Assembly (NCBI GenBank): GCA_947385505.1 | Contig: CANDLP010000074.1 | Location: 1 to 8,892, forward strand | Length of the DNA stretch: 8,892 nucleotides | Origin: an uncultured Clostridia bacterium | Lineage (GTDB): Bacteria > Bacillota > Clostridia > Oscillospirales > Ruminococcaceae | Direction: 5' to 3' | Shown: piece by piece, positions 4,732 through 8,892 of the stretch | How the letters are laid out: each line of letters begins with the position of its first letter | Numbering within the stretch: the stretch's first letter is position 1 | Translations under genes and position numbers: made by a program | The notes under the pieces: model-generated | The model's database searches: none | What the model was told of the DNA's origin: nothing | The model's input: only the letters and a program-made list of their open reading frames with translations

Positions 4732-4931
4732 CTTTAGAACAATTCAAATCCGAAGCCCGCAGCTTAGCTATAAGCTACCTCAAAAACGTTGACACCATGC
4801 TTGAAGACAAAACAATAGAGCCGGAGCTCAAACGAAAGCTTATTGCGACCGGGCAATCGTTGGCGCTCTATGTGCAAGATGAATTAGAAAACATCTGCAT
4901 TGGCTCTGAAAATAGTATATCAAAAGATTAG
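4728..4931 (+). CDS. 67-aa helical protein, function unknown
   Basis: ATG 4728-4730 overlaps the stop of the sigma-like gene (ATGA), with AGAAAGGAAAAC upstream. The protein (MTLEQFKSEARSLAISYLKN...) is predicted to be two to three helices: FKSEARSLAISYLKNVDTML, then EPELKRKLIATGQSLALYVQ and DELENICIG. No DNA-binding or metal motif is visible. Because it is translationally coupled to a sigma-like protein that lacks region 4, a partner role is worth considering, but the sequence does not resemble region 4. I recognise no family. Confidence 0.65.
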   Translation: MTLEQFKSEARSLAISYLKNVDTMLEDKTIEPELKRKLIATGQSLALYVQDELENICIGSENSISKD

Positions 4932-4975
4932 GCTTTTGTCAATCCCCATTTTTCACTAAATAAGGAGGTGATTTT

Positions 4976-6997
4976 TTGGAATGCCTTAAAGTTGCGGAAG
5001 TTGCGGACTTGAAAGGCTGCACACCGCAATATCTCAGAAAAATAATTAAAGAAGGCAAGCTTACCGCCATAGAACTCCCCGCCGCCTCCAACAACCGCAA
5101 AGAATACGGAATACCGATAGATGCCCTTCCCGAAAACCTAAAATCCAGATACTACGCCCGCAAGCGCACCGAATTGGGCTTACAGCCCGAAAGCAAAATC
5201 ATTAAAACGGCTGAAAAAAAGCATTTAAATATCATTAAAAAGCCTTTCGAGGACTTCACCGAGAACGAACGCCGAGAAATCGCGTTTTGGACGGATATAA
5301 TAAAAGAATGGCTGCTTATAAGGGACGTATCAAAGCACAAGGTTGAGACCGACAAGCTTTTTGTGGCGAAATGCAAGCTCGAACACCCCGACATAATCAT
5401 AAGCGAAGACGTTTTATACAGAAAATACAATGCTTACCGCAATGACGATCTGGAAACTCTTATAGGAAAGCGCGGCGGTTGGAATAAAGGCAATACGGGC
5501 ATACCGCAGCACATTCTTGACGCTTTTATGTATTTTTACTTTGACACAAACCGTCCGCCCCTTTCGCAGGTGTATCGGCTTACTATCACATGGACGCAGG
5601 AGTTTTACCCCCAAGATGTTCCGCTTATCCCGTCCGAGCGCTCCTTCAGAAGACAGGTCGAAAAAATACCCGAAGCGGTAGTCAAGCTTTTGCGGCACGG
5701 TGAGAAGGCATTAAGCGACAGCTACCTCCCAACGGTAGACCGCTGGTACGACGAACTGTACGCCAACGATGTCTGGGTTGCGGACAACCACACCTTTGAT
5801 TTTCATACGACCGGAGAGGCAGGACAATGCCACCGTTTGTATCTTACCGCTTTTCTTGACGCAAAATCGGGAGTTATGGTCGGTTGGAACATAACGGAAA
5901 ACCCCGATTTCAACAGTACGCTGTTAGCTTTAAGACACGGTATCATGCATTACGGAGTACCGAAAATAATTTATGTCGATAACGGCAGAGAGTTTCTCAC
6001 GCATGACTTTGGCGGAATGGGAAACCGTGCAAGAATAACGAGAGAAGACTTTGACGAAGAAAACGAAATCCCGCCTACCATTCTTCAGATGATGGGAATA
6101 AAAATGGTCAACGCCAAGGTTCGCAACGCAAAAGCAAAGCCGATAGAACGCATGTTCTACACAGTAAAAAACCATTTCAGCAAAATGGTGGGAACCTTTT
6201 GCGGCGGAACGATACTTGAACGTCCCGAAACATGGAAATGGAAAATCAAGCACGGCGTTATTCCCGAGGATCAGCAAATACGCGATTTGTTTCAAATTTA
6301 CGCTGACGGTGATTACAATATGTCCGAATACGGCGGCAAGGAAAAGAGATACAAAGGCATGAACCGTATTGATGTCTGGAACGAAAGCATACAGGAAACC
6401 GAATTCCGCAAGGCTGCCGATGGCGATCTGCCTTTGCTCCTTGCCCGTGTTTCAAGATACCAGAAGGTGAGCAAAAACGGCGTTTCAATCGAATTTAAAA
6501 ACGAACGCCTGCGTTATTACTGCACCGAGGCGGGACGGGAAACTTGGCGGTATATCGGCAAAGAGGTATATGTTCGTTACGATCCCGCTAATCTTATGGA
6601 AGCAAGGATATTTGACAAGGAGACCGACAGATACATTGACACATGGAAGCTTGACATGGATATGCAGGTGCCTTATATTACCGATGATAAGGACGAAATC
6701 GCCGCGGCGGAAAAGACCCTTTCCGCGGTAAGAAAAAGTATCAGGGAATATGGCAAGGGAATTAAAGAAAATGTTACCGGAGATCAAGCTATTGACCTGC
6801 TCAAAATGACAATTATCCGCGCAGAAAAGGGCTTGGAGAAATTCCACATTGAACAGCCGAAAAAATTCACGCCTGTTTTCTCGGAAAAAGAGGTGCTTGA
6901 AAACCCCGACCTCGCCAACATTGCAAGCATTGAGTTTATGGATTTGGAAAAGCTTAACGATAACGCCGAAAAGCGGCGCAACAACGAAGGATGGTAA
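4976..6997 (+). CDS. MuA-type DDE transposase
   Basis: 673 aa; catalyses strand transfer for integration and replicative transposition of the phage. It starts with TTG (4976-4978), 7 nt after a perfect AAGGAGGTGA; no ATG fits. Residues 1-60 form an N-terminal DNA-binding module (VAEVADLKGCTPQYLRKIIK... EYGIPIDALPENLKSRYY), like the Mu-type HTH used for enhancer or operator contact. Residues about 90-245 should bind the phage ends. The catalytic core has D270 (VWVADNHTFDF), D335 (IIYVDNGREF) and E391 (KAKPIERMFYTVKNHFSK); from memory MuA has D269, D336, E392, so spacing is nearly identical. A Mu-type C-terminal beta-barrel is at about 485-560 (SRYQKVSKNGVSIEFKNERL, ending DTWKLD). The C-terminal helical tail (575-673) would contact MuB and ClpX in Mu. 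Length is close to MuA (663 aa). The next gene begins at its stop, the usual A-B arrangement. Confidence 0.96.
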   Translation: MECLKVAEVADLKGCTPQYLRKIIKEGKLTAIELPAASNNRKEYGIPIDALPENLKSRYYARKRTELGLQPESKIIKTAEKKHLNIIKKPFEDFTENERREIAFWTDIIKEWLLIRDVSKHKVETDKLFVAKCKLEHPDIIISEDVLYRKYNAYRNDDLETLIGKRGGWNKGNTGIPQHILDAFMYFYFDTNRPPLSQVYRLTITWTQEFYPQDVPLIPSERSFRRQVEKIPEAVVKLLRHGEKALSDSYLPTVDRWYDELYANDVWVADNHTFDFHTTGEAGQCHRLYLTAFLDAKSGVMVGWNITENPDFNSTLLALRHGIMHYGVPKIIYVDNGREFLTHDFGGMGNRARITREDFDEENEIPPTILQMMGIKMVNAKVRNAKAKPIERMFYTVKNHFSKMVGTFCGGTILERPETWKWKIKHGVIPEDQQIRDLFQIYADGDYNMSEYGGKEKRYKGMNRIDVWNESIQETEFRKAADGDLPLLLARVSRYQKVSKNGVSIEFKNERLRYYCTEAGRETWRYIGKEVYVRYDPANLMEARIFDKETDRYIDTWKLDMDMQVPYITDDKDEIAAAEKTLSAVRKSIREYGKGIKENVTGDQAIDLLKMTIIRAEKGLEKFHIEQPKKFTPVFSEKEVLENPDLANIASIEFMDLEKLNDNAEKRRNNEGW

Positions 6998-6999
6998 AA

Positions 7000-7953
7000 A
7001 TGAAAGAGCTTACGGAAATTCAAAAAAGAGCCTTAAAGCAATTCGATGACTTCACCGAAAGGGAAGGCTTATCGGCAAACAAGGCGGCGGAGCGGATAGG
7101 CATAAGCAGCGCCGTCATATCGCTGATAAAAAGCGGTACATATACGGGAAACGCGGCAAATCAGATAGACAAAATTATCGCCTACTTTAACACCAAGGAA
7201 GCTGCCGCCGACGTTTACCGCGAACAGGGGTACGTTCCCACCTCGATTTCAAGCAAGGTTTACGAAACTATCAGATCCTGCAAGATAAAGGGCGGTTTCA
7301 GTATTATAACAGGGCATGCGGGGATAGGAAAAACCAAGGCGGTACAGGAATTCAAGCGCCAAAACCCTATCGACAGCATTGTCGTTACCGTGAATCCCTG
7401 CTGTAAATCCACTAAAGCTTTGCTGAAGCTGATAGCTTTACAATTAGGGGCGCAGCTTGCCGCAGGAGCCGATGACCTTTGGTTCAACGTCTGCTCCAAA
7501 CTCCATGACGGCATGGTAATTATTATAGACGAAGGGCAGCTCCTCACCTTTCACGGGCTTGAAACCGTTCGCTCATTCAGTGACTATTTTGCGGACAGAG
7601 GGCAGACCTTGGGCGTGGCGATAGTGGGAAACAACGGTATCCGCGAACGAATTGAGGGCAAGACCAAGGACAGCTACCGCCAGATAAACAACCGCACATG
7701 GCAGCGCCCCTATTTTGAAACAAAAGACGTGCAGTATCACGATATAGAACAGCTTTTCCCGATTTTAACGGCGGAGGAGAAAACCAAGGAACTTACATTC
7801 CTGCACAAGATCGCCCAGAGTGCAGAAGGTATAAGGGGCGCGGTAAGGCTTTTCGGAAATGCTTACGACGCGGAAGCTTACGATCTGGACGGACTGGCTA
7901 ATATGGCTAAATTTATGAGAATGGATTTAACGGGAATCGGGATGTTGATATGA
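7000..7953 (+). CDS. MuB-type AAA+ ATPase, transposition target-DNA activator
   Basis: 317 aa from ATG 7000, which follows GAAGGATGG (6986-6994) at good distance. ATG 6991 is in frame and would add three residues but has no well-placed ribosome binding site. Residues 1-70 are an HTH (LSANKAAERIGISSAVISLI), the DNA-binding N-terminal domain of MuB-like proteins. The ATPase domain has Walker A GHAGIGKT (105-112), Walker B VIIIDE with D177 and E178, and a sensor-like strand VAIVGNNG (about 206-213). The C-terminal helical part (250-317) is the usual AAA+ lid and MuA-interacting domain. In Mu, MuB forms ATP-dependent filaments on target DNA, brings target to the transpososome, stimulates MuA and gives target immunity. 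Length matches MuB (312 aa, from memory). Directly downstream of the transposase, in one transcript. Confidence 0.94.
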   Translation: MKELTEIQKRALKQFDDFTEREGLSANKAAERIGISSAVISLIKSGTYTGNAANQIDKIIAYFNTKEAAADVYREQGYVPTSISSKVYETIRSCKIKGGFSIITGHAGIGKTKAVQEFKRQNPIDSIVVTVNPCCKSTKALLKLIALQLGAQLAAGADDLWFNVCSKLHDGMVIIIDEGQLLTFHGLETVRSFSDYFADRGQTLGVAIVGNNGIRERIEGKTKDSYRQINNRTWQRPYFETKDVQYHDIEQLFPILTAEEKTKELTFLHKIAQSAEGIRGAVRLFGNAYDAEAYDLDGLANMAKFMRMDLTGIGMLI

Positions 7954-8138
7954 AAGACAAATGGCAAAAAATTAAAAAGCCGCTGTGCGCCATTGTGATG
8001 GCAATATGTTTGTTCTTTTTATTAGGCTGCACCGGAACGGCGGAATGCGGCGGTGATCTTACGGTTTATATGGTACAAGGGACGACGCTTCTTGCAGTTA
8101 CAATAATTGCGGGCGTTATCGGCGGATTGTTTGGTTAA
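7950..8138 (+). CDS. 62-aa predicted small lipoprotein / membrane protein
   Basis: ATG 7950-7952 overlaps the stop of the ATPase gene (ATGA). N-terminus MKDKWQKIKKPLCAIVMAIC is a basic start followed by a hydrophobic segment (AIVMAICLFFLLGC) that ends in LLGC, an acceptable lipobox with Cys27 as the lipid-carrying residue. Then a short polar stretch with another Cys (TGTAECGGDLTVYMVQG) and a second hydrophobic segment (TTLLAVTIIAGVIGGLFG) that could be a membrane span at the C-terminus. If cleaved, the mature protein is only about 36 aa. Position after the B gene is where Mu carries accessory early genes. Superinfection exclusion is possible, because small phage lipoproteins often have that role, but I do not recognise this one. 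Confidence 0.7.
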   Translation: MKDKWQKIKKPLCAIVMAICLFFLLGCTGTAECGGDLTVYMVQGTTLLAVTIIAGVIGGLFG

Positions 8139-8171
8139 TGCAAAATTAAAATATATACGGAGGACAACACT

Positions 8172-8540
8172 ATGAATTTAACAGCAAGACAAAAGGCGGA
8201 TTTACAGGTAATGGCACTGGAGGGCGTAAAAAACGCCAACATTGCTTTGGCTCTCGGTCTGGAAACCAATGACGTACACGCTGCGAGATCAAGGCTCGGC
8301 TGCACCATTGAAAAAGCGGCGGACACGGCAACGGAACCCTGCGGCTGCTGCGGAGCTCCTGCTCCCGCCGATGAGGAGCATTTATACGGATTGCCGAACG
8401 GTGAGGGTACATATTTTTGTGAACGCTGCAAGCTTACCGTTGATTATGTAAACGCCTTTGAAGACGAAAACGAAACCGAGGACGAATGCCAAGAGGACGA
8501 TGATGAGTACAAGGATCCGGAGGAGGAAGATGAATTATAA
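8172..8540 (+). CDS. HTH + zinc-ribbon protein with acidic tail, function unknown
   Basis: 122 aa; ATG 8172 follows ACGGAGGAC (8158-8166). Residues 3-45 look like a helix-turn-helix (LTARQKADLQVMALEGVKNA, then IALALGLETNDVHAARSRLG) of the type found in sigma region 4 or transposon-type HTHs. Residues 57-86 hold a probable zinc ribbon: C57-x2-C60 (CGCC, with an extra C59) and C83-x2-C86 (FCERCK). The last 25 residues (97-122) are strongly acidic (EDENETEDECQEDDDEYKDP and on). The combination suggests a DNA-binding regulator or a nucleic-acid protein with an acidic interaction tail. No known family is recognised. It overlaps the next gene by 11 nt, which indicates coupling. Confidence 0.72.
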   Translation: MNLTARQKADLQVMALEGVKNANIALALGLETNDVHAARSRLGCTIEKAADTATEPCGCCGAPAPADEEHLYGLPNGEGTYFCERCKLTVDYVNAFEDENETEDECQEDDDEYKDPEEEDEL

Positions 8541-8787
8541 GATCATTGACGAAAACGGTGAAATTCAAGGCGAATTTGCCGCAAGTGAAAAGTGGCTGCC
8601 TCGGCTGCTTGAAAGGCTGATGAGCATAACCACACTTGAAGCTGTGGCACGGTACACGCCGACACAGGTCACTCTTTTGGATCAGCTTCAGGTGTTGGCA
8701 CAGCAGTCAAGAGAATATCCCGAACACAGCGCCGCAAATACTCAGGCTATGTGTATTGTGGCGGCGACAATTAAGGATTTATGTTAA
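8530..8787 (+). CDS. 85-aa early protein, function unknown
   Basis: ATG 8530-8532 lies inside the end of the zinc-ribbon gene, 6 nt after GGAGG; an upstream in-frame ATG (8458) would only shadow the acidic tail and lacks a site. The protein begins with strands (MNYKIIDENGEIQGEFAAS), then helices (KWLPRLLERLMSITTLEAVA, then TQVTLLDQLQVLAQQSREYP, and NTQAMCIVAATIKDLC). No motif is recognised. Overlap with the preceding gene suggests coupled translation. The following 100 nt contain only the GC-rich hairpins described below and the ribosome binding site of the next gene. Confidence 0.65.
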   Translation: MNYKIIDENGEIQGEFAASEKWLPRLLERLMSITTLEAVARYTPTQVTLLDQLQVLAQQSREYPEHSAANTQAMCIVAATIKDLC

Positions 8788-8797
8788 ATTTACCTTA

Positions 8798-8846
8798 CGG
8801 GGCGCAAGCCCCGCCCTAATGCAGCCGAAGACGGTCGCAAGCCCGT
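8798..8846. repeat. Two consecutive hairpins with GCAA tetraloops, part of a ~33-nt imperfect tandem repeat
   Basis: Hairpin 1: CGGGGC (8798-8803), GCAA loop, GCCCCG (8808-8813), six perfect pairs. Hairpin 2: ACGGTC (8831-8836), GCAA loop, GCCCGT (8841-8846), five pairs and one mismatch. The blocks CGCAAGCCC (8803-8811, 8836-8844) and AATGCAG (8818-8824, 8850-8856) repeat at about 33 nt. It sits between the 85-aa gene and the next start codon. No T-run follows, so simple termination is unlikely. RNA structure controlling the next gene or a short interspersed element are possible. Confidence 0.55.
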
Positions 8847-8887
8847 AAAAATGCAGAGCGGGGAAACTCGAAAAAGGAGGTCTGAAT

Positions 8888-8892
8888 TTGAA
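8888..8892 (+). CDS. Start of a further early gene (TTG start), partial
   Basis: Positions 8871-8881 (AAAAAGGAGGT) are a very strong ribosome binding site, and TTG at 8888-8890 follows GGAGG by 7 nt, exactly the spacing and start codon used for the transposase gene. Only the first codon and two bases lie in the window, so nothing can be said of the product. No ATG or GTG is available at a suitable distance within the window; an ATG just beyond the edge cannot be excluded. Confidence 0.5.

Noticed and set aside
4728..4931. 67-aa protein as a frameshifted region 4 of the sigma-like gene
   Set aside because: Its sequence lacks a region 4-type HTH, and it has its own ribosome binding site and ATGA overlap start.
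5930..6295. Leftward open frames inside the transposase gene
   Set aside because: They overlap the catalytic core of a clear transposase, have Cys/His/Phe-rich random composition and no start signals.
6991..6999. Upstream in-frame ATG for the MuB-type gene
   Set aside because: No ribosome binding site at a proper distance; ATG 7000 has GAAGGATGG at about 8-9 nt. The difference is three residues.
4976..7953. Simple insertion sequence or Tn7/IS21-like element instead of a phage
   Set aside because: The A-B pair is of Mu type with the C-terminal barrel, and Gp25/26/27-like genes, a self-cleaving repressor and an antirepressor stand beside it.
8798..8856. Tandem repeat as a CRISPR array
   Set aside because: Only two imperfect units of about 33 nt, no unique spacers between them, and no cas genes.

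Overview
The window is the regulatory hinge and early region of a Mu-like transposable phage (prophage) from a Gram-positive, probably clostridial, host. The host call rests on strong AGGAGG-type ribosome binding sites, consensus TTGACA/TATAAT promoters, moderate to low G+C, and family affinities (Bro-N antirepressor, clostridial-type sigma region 2 protein). It is inference. No host gene, rRNA, tRNA, CRISPR array or phage end is visible.

Layout. (1) Positions 1-1052, leftward: three genes that match the order Gp25-Gp26-Gp27 of phage Mu: a membrane-anchored coiled-coil protein, a small Gp26-like protein, and a Gp27 (DUF3486) protein that runs off the left edge. These should open the late head/packaging operon. 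A promoter and an inverted-repeat leader lie at 1061-1157. (2) A strong bidirectional terminator at 1191-1232. (3) Leftward 1242-2030: a LexA/CI-type self-cleaving repressor. (4) 2031-2227: control region with a consensus rightward promoter, a 13-bp-arm inverted repeat straddling its -35, and a repeated A+T palindrome. (5) 2228-8787, rightward: a tightly packed early operon of 14 genes: a 43-aa membrane peptide, a Cro/Ner-like HTH, several small unknowns, a Bro-N antirepressor, an XRE regulator, a sigma region 2-like protein, the MuA-type DDE transposase, the MuB-type ATPase, a small lipoprotein, a zinc-ribbon protein and an unknown. A further gene starts with TTG at 8888. Most genes overlap or are separated only by their ribosome binding site.

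Working model: the repressor holds the rightward promoter (and perhaps the leftward late promoter) off in the lysogen. Self-cleavage or the antirepressor lifts repression. The Cro-like protein then limits repressor synthesis, MuA/MuB-type proteins drive replicative transposition, and one of the early regulators, with the sigma-like protein as a candidate, would switch on the leftward late operon.

Most unusual points: the antirepressor carries a C-terminal domain that resembles the DNA-binding part of the Gp27 protein encoded at the left edge; the sigma-like protein has no region 4; the late operon diverges from the early one; a sharp composition break falls between the DNA-binding and protease halves of the repressor; and there are structured GC-rich hairpin elements at 4248-4293 and 8798-8846.
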